Source: Halomonas elongata DSM 2581 (GTDB taxonomy: Bacteria; Pseudomonadota; Gammaproteobacteria; Pseudomonadales; Halomonadaceae). From it: a stretch of 64,000 nucleotides of DNA. The stretch spans positions 1,364,001-1,428,000 of the forward strand of contig NC_014532.2 in the NCBI RefSeq assembly GCF_000196875.2, given 5' to 3'. Below, one piece after another: positions 1 to 9,840 of the stretch. The notes under the pieces were generated by a model. The model made no database searches and was not told the DNA's origin. It was given only the letters and a program-made list of their open reading frames with translations. The translations under genes and the position numbers were made by a program. Position 1 is the stretch's first letter, and the number at the start of each line of letters is the position of its first letter.

Positions 1-829
1 CCAGTGGACCGGTTTCCACCAGTATCACCGGCTCGAGGGCCCGGGACAGTCGCTGACGGACCAGTTGGGCGCCGCTCTCGGTCGTGTTCGGCATGACCAG
101 CCAGAAGACGTTGTCCTCGGCTCGCCCCAGGATGTCGTGGGCGCGGTAGCGGCCGGCGATGGCCTGACACAAACCGTCGAGCAGTGCCTGGCGGGCCTTG
201 GGGCCGAACTGTTCCTCGGCGATCTCCAGTTGGGGCAGGTGGATCAGCAGAACGGCCAAGGGCTGACCGAGCAGTGCGGTCCGGTCGATCTCGCCGGCCA
301 GTCGCTCCTGGAGATGAGCGCGGCTGACAGCCCGACATTCCGGGTCCTGTGGGTCGGTGTCATGCAGCAGGGCTCGTTGGCGCAGTTGTCCCCAGGGTAC
401 CAGGGGGGTGACGGCCACCAGGCTCAGGTAGGTCAGCAGGACATCGATGTCGGGCCAGGGGTCGCCCAGCAGAATCATCCAGATCGGCGTCAAGCCGAGA
501 TTGAGCAGCAGGGCCGGCGCCAGGGGAAGCAGCAGCAGGGCGAGAACCGGGGGCAGGCCGATCCACAGTGATGCCAGGTCCGTCGAGCGCGGAAGCTCCA
601 CGGCAATCAGCAGGAAGCCGCAGATCAGCACCAGGCCCGCGGCGGTGCGGGTATGGTCGCCGCCCACCGGGGCGAGCAGGGTGGCCACCAGCATGATCGG
701 GGCCAGCAGAGCCGGCGGTGGGATGCGGTGGTATTCGCCTGTCAGGTAGAACCACAGGGCCTGTCCCAACAGCAGCAGGGTGCCGATGGCCAGCATCAGG
801 GTGAGTGGCCGGTAGCGGATGTCACGCAT
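1..829 (-). CDS. Membrane protein with degenerate GGDEF-like domain (C-terminus outside window)
   Basis: Reads from ATG at 829 leftward without a stop to base 1, so the C-terminus is missing (276 complete codons). Roughly the first 145 residues are hydrophobic with about five or six membrane segments. Residues about 168-276 follow the diguanylate-cyclase fold pattern: a helix like LQERLAGEIDRTALLGQPL, a beta strand LAVLLI, then DILGRAEDNVFWLVMP where GRYGGDEFAVLLP is expected. The signature is AEDNV instead of GGDEF, and the metal-binding Asp after the first strand is His (IHLPQLE), so cyclase activity looks lost. The start overlaps the stop of the upstream gene by 8 bp, so the pair is probably one transcript. 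The function is unknown; a signalling or sensory scaffold is only a guess. Confidence 0.7.
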   Translation of the reverse strand, partial: MRDIRYRPLTLMLAIGTLLLLGQALWFYLTGEYHRIPPPALLAPIMLVATLLAPVGGDHTRTAAGLVLICGFLLIAVELPRSTDLASLWIGLPPVLALLLLPLAPALLLNLGLTPIWMILLGDPWPDIDVLLTYLSLVAVTPLVPWGQLRQRALLHDTDPQDPECRAVSRAHLQERLAGEIDRTALLGQPLAVLLIHLPQLEIAEEQFGPKARQALLDGLCQAIAGRYRAHDILGRAEDNVFWLVMPNTTESGAQLVRQRLSRALEPVILVETGPL

Positions 830-1691
830 GCGTCGGGCTCTCCTTGATCCATAGCGAAGGTGACTGCCGGGCCAGGGCATGCCGCTCGTCGGCCAGCGAT
901 ACCAGGCAGGGTAGCGGGATGGCGCGGGCCGTCGTCGAGGATTCCAGCGCATCGAGCAGGCGTTGTCGACGCTGCTCCCCTTGTTCGGCATCGCGACTGA
1001 TCAACAGAACGCCCAGGGTGCTTCGATCGAGACGATAGCAGCTCTCGAAACGCTGGAGATGATGACGCAGCCGCCCGACCGCGGGTAGCTGTTTGCGTGG
1101 CGGCAGGCGCAACAGCAGCAGCTCGACATGTGCTGACTCCCGGGTCGAGCGTCGGCGCTCGCGGTCCAGGTCGCGCTCGAGCCGGGCGCGCGGCCAGAGT
1201 GGCCAGCCGGCCACCAGCCTGGCGCGATGGCGTGTGGCGAAGCGTTGTGCCTGAAGCGCCCGGGAACGCGATAGGCCGAAGACCATCAGGCCGGCCAGCA
1301 AGAGGCCGGCCAGCCACCACTGCTCGCTGCCGAGAAGTTCGCGTTGGGCATACCAGGTGATGGCTGCCAGCAAGCCGTGAAGCAGCAGCGTCCAGGGGGG
1401 CTGTGGCCACATCAGCAGGATCGCCCAGACCCAGATCCAGGCGATGTGGCGCTCCGGTGCCGCCCACAGCAGGGCCGCCAGCAACAGCCCCGGCAGCAAC
1501 TGCCAGAGCGTGACGGTGAGGCGTCGATGGCCGAGTGGCAGTCGCACACTGGTCACTATCAGCCAGGCCGTCATCGTGCCCAGCAGGATCGCATCGATCC
1601 ATGCGTCGGCAGTGATGGCGCGCAGAGCGACGAGTGCCGCCGCGACCAGCAGGTTGGCGCGCAACAGACCGGTTTTGTACTTGCTCCGCAT
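822..1691 (-). CDS. Membrane protein with GGDEF-like remnant, partner of the downstream gene
   Basis: A 289-residue protein. Residues 10-140 contain about five hydrophobic segments. The cytoplasmic part from about 165 looks like a very worn GGDEF domain: ARLERDLDRERRRS, strand VELLLLRLP, then CYRLDRSTLGVLLIS where a GGDEF strand-turn-strand would lie (DRSTL at 222-226). No catalytic residues of a diguanylate cyclase remain. It overlaps the next membrane protein by 8 bp and is divergent from proA, with about 90 bp between the starts. Both proteins share the layout of multipass sensor plus dead GGDEF, which suggests duplication or joint function. The family call is inference from pattern only. 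Confidence 0.65.
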   Translation of the reverse strand: MRSKYKTGLLRANLLVAAALVALRAITADAWIDAILLGTMTAWLIVTSVRLPLGHRRLTVTLWQLLPGLLLAALLWAAPERHIAWIWVWAILLMWPQPPWTLLLHGLLAAITWYAQRELLGSEQWWLAGLLLAGLMVFGLSRSRALQAQRFATRHRARLVAGWPLWPRARLERDLDRERRRSTRESAHVELLLLRLPPRKQLPAVGRLRHHLQRFESCYRLDRSTLGVLLISRDAEQGEQRRQRLLDALESSTTARAIPLPCLVSLADERHALARQSPSLWIKESPTHA

Positions 1692-1779
1692 GGTGACTTA
1701 GTATGGGCTCCTTCCCGATTCGACTTGACCAGGGGCGGCCGCCGCGGTGGCGGTCCACCATCAGGAGATACTCTACGGC

Positions 1780-3081
1780 ATGACAGCGCACGCCACACAC
1801 TCCGTCATTGGCGCCGCCGACATCGATGATGTCGACGCCTACATGCAGCGCCTCGGGCAGGGCGCCCGGGACGCCGCCACTGCCATGCGGCGCGTCGATA
1901 CCGCCGCCAAGAACGCGGCCCTGACCGCCATGGCCCGCCACCTGGAAGCGGCACGGGCCGAGGTGCTGGCCGCCAACGCCAGGGACCTGGAGCGGGGGCG
2001 GGCCAACGGCCTGGATGACGCCCTGCTCGACCGGCTGGCCCTCGACGAGGCTCGCCTGAATGGCATGGTCGAAGGCCTCGCTCAGGTCGCGGCACTGCCG
2101 GACCCGGTCGGCGAGATCGACGGCCTGCGTGCGCGGCCCAGTGGCATTCAGGTCGGCCAGATGCGCGTGCCGCTCGGCGTGATCGGTATCATCTACGAAT
2201 CGCGCCCCAACGTCACCCTGGAAGCGGCCAGTTTGTGTCTCAAGTCCGGCAATGCCTGCATTCTGCGCGGGGGCTCCGAGGCCAGCGAATCCAATGCGGC
2301 GATTGCCGAGTGCATTCGCCGTGGGCTCGAGGAGGCAGGACTGCCGGCGGCTGCAGTGCAGGTCGTGGCGACCACGGATCGCGCCGCCGTGGGGCGCTTG
2401 ATCAGCATGCCCGAGTATGTCGACGTGATCATCCCGCGCGGTGGCAAGTCATTGATCGAGCGCATCTCGCGAGAGGCCAGCGTGCCGGTGATCAAGCATC
2501 TGGACGGCGTCTGTCACGTCTATCTCGAGGCCGGCGCCGATCCCGAGAAGGCCCTGGCCATCGCCGTCAACGCCAAGACCCAGCGTTATGGGACCTGCAA
2601 TACCATGGAGACCCTGCTGGTCGATGCGACGCTCGCTGCCTCGCTGCTGCCCCGGCTGGCGTCGGCCTATGCCGAGCATGGGGTCGAACTGAGGGGATGC
2701 GAGCGGACCCGCGAGATCCTGAGCGATGTCGCGCCGGCCAGCGAGGCCGACTGGGAAGCCGAGTACCTGGCTCCGGTGCTGGCCATTCGCGTGGTCGATG
2801 GTATCGAAGAGGCCATGGCGCATATCGAGCGCTACGGCTCGCGCCACACCGATGCCATCGTCACCGAGAACTATGGCATGGCACGGCGCTTCATGGCCGA
2901 GGTCGATTCCAGCTCGGTGATCGTCAATGCCTCCACGCGCTTCGCCGACGGTTTCGAGTATGGGCTGGGTGCCGAAATTGGCATCTCCACCGATCGCCTG
3001 CATGCCCGTGGGCCCGTGGGGCTCGAGGGCCTGACCACACGCAAGTACGTGGTATTCGGCGATGGCCAGATCCGTAGCTGA
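1780..3081 (+). CDS. proA: Gamma-glutamyl phosphate reductase (ProA)
   Basis: Cytosolic NADPH-dependent enzyme of proline synthesis that reduces L-glutamyl 5-phosphate to glutamate 5-semialdehyde. The 433-residue length is normal for the family. The aldehyde-dehydrogenase-type catalytic Cys is residue 273 in [14 protein letters not shown], and the protein carries family blocks such as [17 protein letters not shown] and the C-terminal [15 protein letters not shown] place the start at ATG 1780; AGGAG at 1763-1767 lies 12 bp upstream. A GTG at 1747 in the same frame is possible. The 3' end overlaps nadD by 20 bp, so the two are probably co-translated. Proline is also an osmolyte in halophiles, but nothing here shows osmotic control. 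Confidence 0.96.
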   Translation: MTAHATHSVIGAADIDDVDAYMQRLGQGARDAATAMRRVDTAAKNAALTAMARHLEAARAEVLAANARDLERGRANGLDDALLDRLALDEARLNGMVEGLAQVAALPDPVGEIDGLRARPSGIQVGQMRVPLGVIGIIYESRPNVTLEAASLCLKSGNACILRGGSEASESNAAIAECIRRGLEEAGLPAAAVQVVATTDRAAVGRLISMPEYVDVIIPRGGKSLIERISREASVPVIKHLDGVCHVYLEAGADPEKALAIAVNAKTQRYGTCNTMETLLVDATLAASLLPRLASAYAEHGVELRGCERTREILSDVAPASEADWEAEYLAPVLAIRVVDGIEEAMAHIERYGSRHTDAIVTENYGMARRFMAEVDSSSVIVNASTRFADGFEYGLGAEIGISTDRLHARGPVGLEGLTTRKYVVFGDGQIRS

Positions 3082-3751
3082 GGCGCAGCGGCCGCCGCGT
3101 ATCGCCATGCTGGGCGGCACCTTCGATCCGGTGCACCTAGGCCATCTGCGCAGTGCGGTCGAGTTGCGCGAGGCGCTGGCGCTGGATCGCGTGCACATGG
3201 TGCCCGCGGCCCGCTCGCCGTTGCGTGATGCTCCCCAGGTGGCGCCCGAGGATCGCCTGGCGCTGCTGCGCCTGGGGATCGGTGATACGCCGGGACTGAT
3301 TGCCGATGCGCGGGAATTCTCCCGCCGCGGTCCTTCCTACAGCGCCGATACCCTGGCGGAACTGCGCGACGCCTACGGCTCCGAGGCGCGGCTGGTCATG
3401 GCATTGGGGCATGATGCCTTCATGCGCCTGGCCGAATGGCGCGAGCCGCATCGGCTCTTCGAGCTGGCGCATGTGGTGGTGATCGACCGACCCGACCATG
3501 AGGCACCGCTTCCCGAAGCGCTCGGGGAACTGCTGGCCGGTCGCGAGGTCGAGAAGGTCGCCGACCTGATGGCCGAGCCGCATGGCCGCTTGTTGCGGTT
3601 GGCACTGCCGTCGCGCATGGCCATTTCCGCCACCGAGGTGAGGCGGCGGCTGGCGCGTGGCGACAGTGTCCGCTATCTGTTGCCCGAAGCGGTGGAGTCA
3701 CATGTACTGGCGCAGGGTCTGTATCGCGAAACGGGCCGTGAAGGCCGTTGA
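3062..3751 (+). CDS. nadD: Nicotinate-nucleotide adenylyltransferase (NadD)
   Basis: Transfers AMP from ATP to nicotinate mononucleotide to give deamido-NAD, a step of NAD synthesis. The nucleotidyltransferase signature [11 protein letters not shown] sits at residues 18-28, and the C-terminal [13 protein letters not shown] motif (ISxTxxR) is intact. Length 229 residues is typical. ATG 3062 lies inside the end of proA; an internal start near the IAML strand is less likely because it would remove the first strand of the Rossmann fold. proA-nadD-rsfS-rlmH is a conserved gammaproteobacterial order. Confidence 0.95.
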   Translation: MARSVAEAQRPPRIAMLGGTFDPVHLGHLRSAVELREALALDRVHMVPAARSPLRDAPQVAPEDRLALLRLGIGDTPGLIADAREFSRRGPSYSADTLAELRDAYGSEARLVMALGHDAFMRLAEWREPHRLFELAHVVVIDRPDHEAPLPEALGELLAGREVEKVADLMAEPHGRLLRLALPSRMAISATEVRRRLARGDSVRYLLPEAVESHVLAQGLYRETGREGR

Positions 3752-3846
3752 GACAGTCGAGCGAGTGGCGATATAGGCGAATTTCATGCGTTTCGCTTGC
3801 CGAGGCACTGCCATGCCGGCCGTGAGCCGGTACAATGAAGGAAGAT

Positions 3847-4254
3847 ATGATTTCCCCGCTGACGAGGGCTGATACGAAGGGTATGCACATCGACGCACTC
3901 AAGACTCTGGTGATGGACGCACTGGAGGAACTCAAGGCCCGGGACATCGTGCAACTCGATGTATCCCGATTGACCAGCGTGACGGAACTGATGGTCGTGG
4001 CAAGCGGCACCTCCAATCGCCATCTGGCGGCACTCGCCGAGAACCTGATCCGCACCGCCAAGGAAAATGGCATGCCGCCGTTGGGCGTCGAGGGAGAGAG
4101 CGGCGCCGAATGGGTGCTGGTGGATCTGGGCGATGTGGTGGTGCACCTGATGATGCCCGGTACCCGGGAGCTCTACGACCTGGAGCGACTGTGGGCGGAT
4201 TTGCCCAGTGAGGGTCTCGAACCGCTGGAGGAAGAGGCGAACGGCACCTCATGA
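3847..4254 (+). CDS. rsfS: Ribosomal silencing factor RsfS
   Basis: Binds ribosomal protein uL14 and blocks 50S-30S joining when nutrients are short. The core from [14 protein letters not shown] to LWADL matches the RsfS/YbeB/Iojap family, including [22 protein letters not shown] and [11 protein letters not shown] chose ATG 3847 because AAGGA lies about 5 bp before it. ATG 3883, directly before the conserved core, has its purine run only one base away, and ATG 3835 is also in frame. A 12-residue N-terminal extension results from the chosen start. The last four bases (ATGA) overlap rlmH, implying translational coupling. Confidence 0.93.
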   Translation: MISPLTRADTKGMHIDALKTLVMDALEELKARDIVQLDVSRLTSVTELMVVASGTSNRHLAALAENLIRTAKENGMPPLGVEGESGAEWVLVDLGDVVVHLMMPGTRELYDLERLWADLPSEGLEPLEEEANGTS

Positions 4255-4718
4255 GGGTGCGTCTGTTGGCGGTGGGAACCCGCATGCCGGACTGGGTGAC
4301 GCGAGGCGTCGAGGAATACCGCAAGCGCCTGCCGCGGGATTTCGCCCTCGAGATCGAGGAGATATCGCCCGGTGCCCGGGGCAAGAATGCCGACACCCGA
4401 CGTGCCATGGCCCTCGAGGCCGAGCGTATTCGTGCCCGTCTCAAGGGTGACGAATATCGGGTGGCCCTGGAGGTCGGGGGCAAGGCATGGAGCACCGAGC
4501 AGCTCGCCGAACAGACCGAGCGATGGCGGCTCGAGGGACGTGACGTGGCTCTGCTGGTCGGCGGCCCGGACGGCCTGGAACCTTCCCTGTCGGCGCAGGC
4601 CGACCAGCGCTGGTCGCTTTCGCCCTTGACCCTGCCGCATCCCCTGGTGCGAATCCTGCTCGCCGAGCAGCTTTATCGTGCCTGGACCCTGATGGTCGGC
4701 CACCCCTACCACCGTTGA
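4251..4718 (+). CDS. rlmH: 23S rRNA pseudouridine-1915 N3-methyltransferase RlmH
   Basis: SPOUT-class SAM-dependent methyltransferase that modifies pseudouridine 1915 in helix 69 of 23S rRNA. At 155 residues it has normal length. The SPOUT knot motifs [11 protein letters not shown] and [19 protein letters not shown] are intact and the C-terminus ends in HPYHR as in characterised RlmH. The start overlaps the rsfS stop (ATGA). Both act on the large subunit, consistent with their constant pairing. Confidence 0.96.
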   Translation: MRVRLLAVGTRMPDWVTRGVEEYRKRLPRDFALEIEEISPGARGKNADTRRAMALEAERIRARLKGDEYRVALEVGGKAWSTEQLAEQTERWRLEGRDVALLVGGPDGLEPSLSAQADQRWSLSPLTLPHPLVRILLAEQLYRAWTLMVGHPYHR

Positions 4719-4752
4719 GCGACCCCCAAACGTTCCGAGGGCATCACCGAGC

Positions 4753-6645
4753 ATGCGTCAGCAACGCGACACCCTGAAGAATCCCGAACAGGAGCTGCGC
4801 GTCTTCCGCATGCGGGCGTTGCTGGCCACTGTCGTGGTCATTCTCCTGAGCGGGGGGCTGGTGGGGCGCCTGTTCTACCTGCAGGTGGTGCAGCACGAGG
4901 TCTTCAGTACCCGTTCCGAGAAGAACCGGGTGCGTGTCGAGCCCCTGCCGCCTACCCGCGGTCTCATCTACGATCGCAACGGTCAACTGCTGGCCGAGAA
5001 TCGCCCCACCTACAACCTGACCCTGGTGCGTGAGCGGGTCGATGACCTGGACGAGACATTGTCGTTGCTGGTCGACCTGCTCGATCTGCCCGAGGAAGAC
5101 GTCGAGGCCTTTCGCGAGCGTTCGCGACAGCGTCAGCGGCCTTTCCAGCCGGCACTGCTGATGAGCGATCTCAACGAGGAGCAGATCGCCCGTCTGGCGG
5201 TGAATCGCTATCGGCTGCCGGGAGTCGAAGTGGAGGCGCAATTGCTGCGCTATTACCCGGATGCCGAATTGATGTCCCATGCCCTGGGTTATGTCGGCCG
5301 GATCAACGCCGAGGAACTCAAGACACTGGACAGCGGCAATTACGCCGGAACCCACTTCATCGGCAAGACCGGCGTCGAGCGCTTCTACGAGAAGCAGCTC
5401 CATGGCCAGGCCGGCCTGCGCAAGGTGGAGACCAATGCCCGTGGGCGTGTCCTGCGGGAGCTGGATCATACCGATCCGGTGCCCGGCAAGGATCTGACGC
5501 TGACCCTGGACAAGCCGCTGCAGAAGCGGGCAGTCGAGCTGCTCGATGGTCGGCGCGGTGCCATCGTCGCCATCAATCCGCAAACCGGCGGGATTCTGGC
5601 CATGGCATCGGTCCCCGGATTCGACAGCAACCAGTTCGTCACGGGTATCGATGTGGCCTCCTATCGGGCCTTGCAGCAGGATATCGACTTGCCGCTGTTC
5701 AACCGTGCCAGTCGCGGCAGTTACCCGGCCGGCTCGACCATCAAGCCGTTCATGGCCATGGCTGGATTGCGGGAAGGGGTGATCACTCCGGAAGAGACCA
5801 TCTACGACCCCGGCTACTATGAGCTGCCCAATGACGATCGGCGCTATCGCAACTGGTTGCGCTGGGGACATGGCCGAGTGGATCTCGAGCGTGCGCTGGA
5901 GGTCTCCAACAACACCTATTTCTATTCCCTGGCCCATGACCTGGGGATCGATCGCATTCACGACAATCTGGCGCGTTTCGGTTTCGGCCAGCGCACCGCC
6001 TACGACGTCCATGGGCAGGGAGCGGCATTGCTGCCGTCTCGTGAGTGGAAAAGACAGCGCTTCGATCAGTCCTGGTATCCGGGAGAAACTCTCTCGGTGG
6101 GCATCGGCCAGGGGTATCTGCAGATCACGCCCCTGCAGCTGGCGACCGCCACGGCGGTGCTGGCCAATCGGGGAGACTGGGTGCGACCGCGCCTGGCTCT
6201 CGAGGTCGGTGACGAGCCGGTGCCGACCGATTTGCCGGATACGCCGCCGGACATCGAGATTGCCAACGACAAGTGGTGGGACGATGTGATTTCCGGCATG
6301 GAAGAGGTGTTGTCCGGCAACGAGGGGACAGCGCGCCGTGCCGGGGCCGGGCTCGAGTACCGCATGGCGGGCAAGTCGGGAACCGCCCAGGTGTTCTCGC
6401 TGGGCCAGGACGAGAAGTACGACGCCGACGAACTCAAGGAACGGTTGCGCGACCATGCCCTGTTCATGGCGTTTGCGCCGGTGGAAGATCCGCAGATCGC
6501 GGTGTCGGTGATTGTCGAGAATGCCGGGGGTGGCAGTAGTCACGCCGCCGGGCTGGCGCGCGCCATGACCGATTTCTGGCTGCTCGAACGCCATGGCGGT
6601 GAGACGCAGGATTCGGCCGAGGGTGACGAGGCGCAAGGAGACTGA
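4753..6645 (+). CDS. mrdA: Peptidoglycan transpeptidase PBP2 (MrdA)
   Basis: Class B penicillin-binding protein of the elongasome; it cross-links peptide stems during lateral wall growth. There is a single N-terminal membrane segment at about residues 17-40, a dimerisation domain, and a transpeptidase domain with the three active-site motifs: SxxK at Ser328 (PAGSTIKPF), SxN in EVSNNTYFYS, and KSGTAQ. Length 630 is typical. It starts 34 bp after rlmH and is followed one base later by rodA, its dedicated glycosyltransferase partner. Confidence 0.96.
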   Translation: MRQQRDTLKNPEQELRVFRMRALLATVVVILLSGGLVGRLFYLQVVQHEVFSTRSEKNRVRVEPLPPTRGLIYDRNGQLLAENRPTYNLTLVRERVDDLDETLSLLVDLLDLPEEDVEAFRERSRQRQRPFQPALLMSDLNEEQIARLAVNRYRLPGVEVEAQLLRYYPDAELMSHALGYVGRINAEELKTLDSGNYAGTHFIGKTGVERFYEKQLHGQAGLRKVETNARGRVLRELDHTDPVPGKDLTLTLDKPLQKRAVELLDGRRGAIVAINPQTGGILAMASVPGFDSNQFVTGIDVASYRALQQDIDLPLFNRASRGSYPAGSTIKPFMAMAGLREGVITPEETIYDPGYYELPNDDRRYRNWLRWGHGRVDLERALEVSNNTYFYSLAHDLGIDRIHDNLARFGFGQRTAYDVHGQGAALLPSREWKRQRFDQSWYPGETLSVGIGQGYLQITPLQLATATAVLANRGDWVRPRLALEVGDEPVPTDLPDTPPDIEIANDKWWDDVISGMEEVLSGNEGTARRAGAGLEYRMAGKSGTAQVFSLGQDEKYDADELKERLRDHALFMAFAPVEDPQIAVSVIVENAGGGSSHAAGLARAMTDFWLLERHGGETQDSAEGDEAQGD

Positions 6646-6646
6646 G

Positions 6647-7807
6647 ATGGCAAGGTTCGATCTGCCCATGGGCATGCGTGGTCATCCCGTGCGTCCGCCA
6701 CGCAGCGGCATGTCGCGCCGTCGCAGCCTGTGGGAGCGTATCCACCTGGACCCCTGGCTGCTGGGATTGCTGCTGTTGTTGATGTTCTCCGGGCTGGTGG
6801 TGCTCTATAGCGCCAGTGGGCAGAATCTCGACATGGTGATCGCCCAGGGGCTGCGTTTCGGCGTGGCCCTGGGGGTGATGGCGGTGATAGCCCAGTTCTC
6901 GCCGGCCACCTTGTATCGCTGGGCATTGCCGGTCTATCTGGTGGGCGTGCTGATGCTGGTGGCCGTGGAAATCATGGGCGACATGGGCATGGGGGCGCAG
7001 CGCTGGCTGGTGATTCCCGGTGTGATTCGTTTCCAGCCTTCGGAGATGATGAAACTGGCCATGCCGTTGATGGTGACGGCCTGGCTGAGTCGAAGGCCCT
7101 TGCCGCCGGGGTGGCGGGAGCTGGTGGGATGCGCCGTGCTGATCGGGGTACCGGTTCTGCTGATCGCGCGCCAACCCGATCTCGGCACTGCCTTGCTGGT
7201 GGCGGCGGCGGCGGTCTTCGCGATCCTGCTGGCGGGGCTTTCCTGGCGCATCATTCTTGGCCTGGTCGTGCTGGTCGCCGCGGCACTGCCGTTGCTGTGG
7301 ATCAACATGCACGATTATCAGCGCCAGCGGGTGTTGACCTTCCTGTCTCCCGAGACCGATCCGCTTGGCGCCGGCTGGAACATCATCCAGTCGACCACCG
7401 CTCTCGGCAGCGGTGGGCTCTGGGGCAAGGGCTGGCTGCACGGCACCCAATCGCAGCTGGAATTCCTGCCCGAGCGCCATACCGACTTCATCGTGGCGGT
7501 ACTGGGTGAAGAATTCGGCCTGGTGGGTATGCTGGCCTTTCTCGTCATCTATCTGATGATCGTCTGCCGGGGGCTGTGGCTGGCGGGCACGGCGCAGGAG
7601 ACTTTCGGGCGTCTGCTGGCCGGCAGCATCATTCTGACGTTCTTCATCTATGTCTTCGTCAATATCGGCATGGTCAGCGGTATCCTGCCGGTGGTCGGCG
7701 TGCCGCTGCCACTGGTCAGTTATGGTGGAACCTCCAGCGTGACCTTGCTGGCCGGTTTCGGTATTCTCATGGCGATTCATTCGCATCGCCGCCTGCTGTC
7801 GCGCTAG
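6647..7807 (+). CDS. rodA: Rod-shape peptidoglycan glycosyltransferase RodA
   Basis: SEDS-family polytopic membrane enzyme that polymerises lipid II with PBP2. About ten membrane segments are visible, with family blocks RWLVIPGVIRFQPSEMMKLA, ARQPDLGTALL, QSQLEFLPERHTDFIVAVLG and LVSYGGTSSVTLLAGFGILM. I use ATG 6647, preceded by AAGGAG, rather than an in-frame upstream codon at 6593 that lies inside mrdA. The spacing of one base to the mrdA stop implies coupled translation. Confidence 0.96.
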   Translation: MARFDLPMGMRGHPVRPPRSGMSRRRSLWERIHLDPWLLGLLLLLMFSGLVVLYSASGQNLDMVIAQGLRFGVALGVMAVIAQFSPATLYRWALPVYLVGVLMLVAVEIMGDMGMGAQRWLVIPGVIRFQPSEMMKLAMPLMVTAWLSRRPLPPGWRELVGCAVLIGVPVLLIARQPDLGTALLVAAAAVFAILLAGLSWRIILGLVVLVAAALPLLWINMHDYQRQRVLTFLSPETDPLGAGWNIIQSTTALGSGGLWGKGWLHGTQSQLEFLPERHTDFIVAVLGEEFGLVGMLAFLVIYLMIVCRGLWLAGTAQETFGRLLAGSIILTFFIYVFVNIGMVSGILPVVGVPLPLVSYGGTSSVTLLAGFGILMAIHSHRRLLSR

Positions 7808-7850
7808 GAGCATGCGTGATTCAGGGTTCAGGATTCAGGGAGAAGAGACG

Positions 7851-8906
7851 ATGACGAAGGTGTCACGGAATGCGAGACGGATCCTGATGGCGAGTGGTTG
7901 TCTGGTGCTGGCCAGTACCACGGCCTTGGCCGGGGACTTCGATCCGCGTCAAGGTGACGTCAAGACGCTGGTCGACGAAGTCAGCGCCCAGGGGGTCGAC
8001 CGGGCCTGGCTGGAGCGGGCCATGAATGAGGCGAGTTTCAGTCAGGGGGTGCTGGACGCCATGTCCGGCGCGGTGGAGCGCCATCTGACATGGCATGAGT
8101 ACCGCGATATTTTCCTCGGTGAAGAACGTGTCGCCAAGGGTGTGCGTTTCATCGATCAGCATCGGGAAGCCTTCGAGCGCGCTCAGCGCGAGTATCAGGT
8201 GCCGCCCGAGATCATCGCCGCCATTCTCGGCGTCGAGACGCGCTACGGCGAGGTGACGGGAGACCATCGCGTGCTGGATTCCCTGTCGACCCTGGCATTC
8301 CACCATGGCACCCGGGGCGGCTTCTTCCGCGGCGAGCTGGCTGCCTTTCTGGAAATCGCCTATGAGCAGGACGTCGACCCGGGCGATCTCGAGGGATCCT
8401 ATGCCGGTGCCATGGGCTACCCGCAGTTCATTCCCACCAGCTATCGCGCCTACGCCGTGGACTTCGACGGTGATGGCACGCGTAACCTGTGGACTGACCC
8501 GGTGGATGCCATCGGCAGTGTCGGCAACTATTTCTCCGAGCATCGCTGGCAGGGCGATGCGCCGATCTACCTGGATGCCGAGGGGCCGACGGAGCCACCC
8601 TCCGGTATCGAGTTCAACCAGGCCCAGAAACCGTACGTTTCCGTGAGCGAGCTGCAGGATGCCGGCATCACGCCGGAGCGGGCGTTGACTCCGGACACCC
8701 GGGTGATTCCCCTGGCCCTGGAGCTCGCCGACGGCGACTATCGTTATCGTCTCGGTCTCGACAATTTCTACGTCATCACGCGCTATAACCACAGTTACCT
8801 GTATGCCATGGCCGTCACCGAACTCGCCGAGGCGATCGCCAAGGCGCGCGGCGAGTCGAAGAGCTGGTTCGAATCGACGGCGATCGAGTCAGAGGAGCAC
8901 CCATGA
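7851..8906 (+). CDS. mltB: Lytic murein transglycosylase B (MltB family)
   Basis: Cleaves the glycan backbone of peptidoglycan with 1,6-anhydroMurNAc formation. The catalytic Glu is residue 129 in ILGVETRYGE, followed by the family blocks FFRGELAAFL and GAMGYPQFIPTSYRAYAVDF. An N-terminal signal peptide ends near TALA-GDF, so the protein looks secreted. A Cys in the signal (MASGC) is not a good lipobox, so lipidation is doubtful. ATG 7851 is chosen; an ATG at 7812 would add 13 residues before the signal. The stop overlaps rlpA by ATGA. Confidence 0.94.
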   Translation: MTKVSRNARRILMASGCLVLASTTALAGDFDPRQGDVKTLVDEVSAQGVDRAWLERAMNEASFSQGVLDAMSGAVERHLTWHEYRDIFLGEERVAKGVRFIDQHREAFERAQREYQVPPEIIAAILGVETRYGEVTGDHRVLDSLSTLAFHHGTRGGFFRGELAAFLEIAYEQDVDPGDLEGSYAGAMGYPQFIPTSYRAYAVDFDGDGTRNLWTDPVDAIGSVGNYFSEHRWQGDAPIYLDAEGPTEPPSGIEFNQAQKPYVSVSELQDAGITPERALTPDTRVIPLALELADGDYRYRLGLDNFYVITRYNHSYLYAMAVTELAEAIAKARGESKSWFESTAIESEEHP

Positions 8907-9811
8907 AGCCCTGGTGGAGTATCTTGTGTGCCGGCCTGCTGCTGGCCGGGTGTGCCGGTGACGGCGGCAAGCGTCCGACGCAGGAAGCGGCCGATGGCGC
9001 CGCGTCGAGTGGTGGTGCCGGGGAGCGTTATGCGATGTCCAGTGACGCCTATCCCCAGGAACCGCCGGACGTCAGCCAGGTGCCCGATGCCGTGCCGCGC
9101 CCGGAGCCACGCTCGCGTGCCGGCAACAAGGACAATTACGAGGTGTGGGGGAAGACTTACCATGTCCTGTCCGATGCCAGCGACTATGAACGTCGGGGGA
9201 CGGCCTCCTGGTATGGCAAGAAGTTCCATGGCTATGCCACGTCCAACGGCGAGATCTACGACATGTACAAGATGAGTGCTGCGCATCGTACCTTGCCGCT
9301 GCCGACCTATGCCCGCGTCACCAATCTCGACAATGGACGTTCGGTGATCGTCAGGGTCAATGATCGCGGCCCCTTTCACAGCGAGCGGGAGATCGACCTT
9401 TCCTATGCGGCGGCTGCCCGCCTGGACATCCTCGACCGAGGGACGGGGCGTGTCAGGGTAGAGGCCATCGACCCCGTGGCCTGGCAGGCACGCCAGGGCG
9501 GTGCATCCGCACCGTCAAGCGCCGTCGAGTCGCGTCCGGCCGATCAACGTCCGGCCGCGCAAGATGAGGGCCGGGACAGCGACGACCCGATCTACCTGCA
9601 GGTGGCGGCGCTCGGGTCGCCGGACAATGCCCAAGCGCTCAAGGATCGCCTGGAAGGTACCTTGTCCCAGCCGGTCCGGATCGCCAGCGCCGCCGGACTC
9701 TATCGCGTTCAGGTCGGTCCCCTGAAACATGCCGGCCAGGTCGACCCGGTGCGTGGCCAGTTGAGCCGCGCCGGCTTCGACAAGGCCTTTGTCGTCAACG
9801 GCGCTGACTGA
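8903..9811 (+). CDS. rlpA: Septal ring lytic transglycosylase lipoprotein RlpA
   Basis: Outer-membrane lipoprotein that cuts naked glycan at the septum. The signal peptide ends in the lipobox LLAGC (Cys17). A double-psi beta-barrel follows from about residue 90 (RRGTASWYGKKFHGYATSNG, VRVNDRGPFHSERE, IDLSYAAAARL). After a low-complexity linker comes a C-terminal SPOR domain from about residue 225 (IYLQVAALGSPDNAQALKDR) that would bind denuded septal peptidoglycan. The gene overlaps mltB and precedes dacA, so the run encodes wall trimming enzymes. Confidence 0.95.
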   Translation: MKPWWSILCAGLLLAGCAGDGGKRPTQEAADGAASSGGAGERYAMSSDAYPQEPPDVSQVPDAVPRPEPRSRAGNKDNYEVWGKTYHVLSDASDYERRGTASWYGKKFHGYATSNGEIYDMYKMSAAHRTLPLPTYARVTNLDNGRSVIVRVNDRGPFHSEREIDLSYAAAARLDILDRGTGRVRVEAIDPVAWQARQGGASAPSSAVESRPADQRPAAQDEGRDSDDPIYLQVAALGSPDNAQALKDRLEGTLSQPVRIASAAGLYRVQVGPLKHAGQVDPVRGQLSRAGFDKAFVVNGAD

Positions 9812-9840
9812 CCGGCGCCATAGCCAATGATCATCCTGTG

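Noticed and set aside
65-571. A 168-codon plus-strand frame near the left edge
   Set aside because: It is Gln/Gly-rich antisense of the membrane GGDEF-like gene and has no family resemblance.
4744-6675. A 643-codon antisense frame opposite mrdA
   Set aside because: It mirrors mrdA codon bias; mrdA has all three penicillin-binding motifs.
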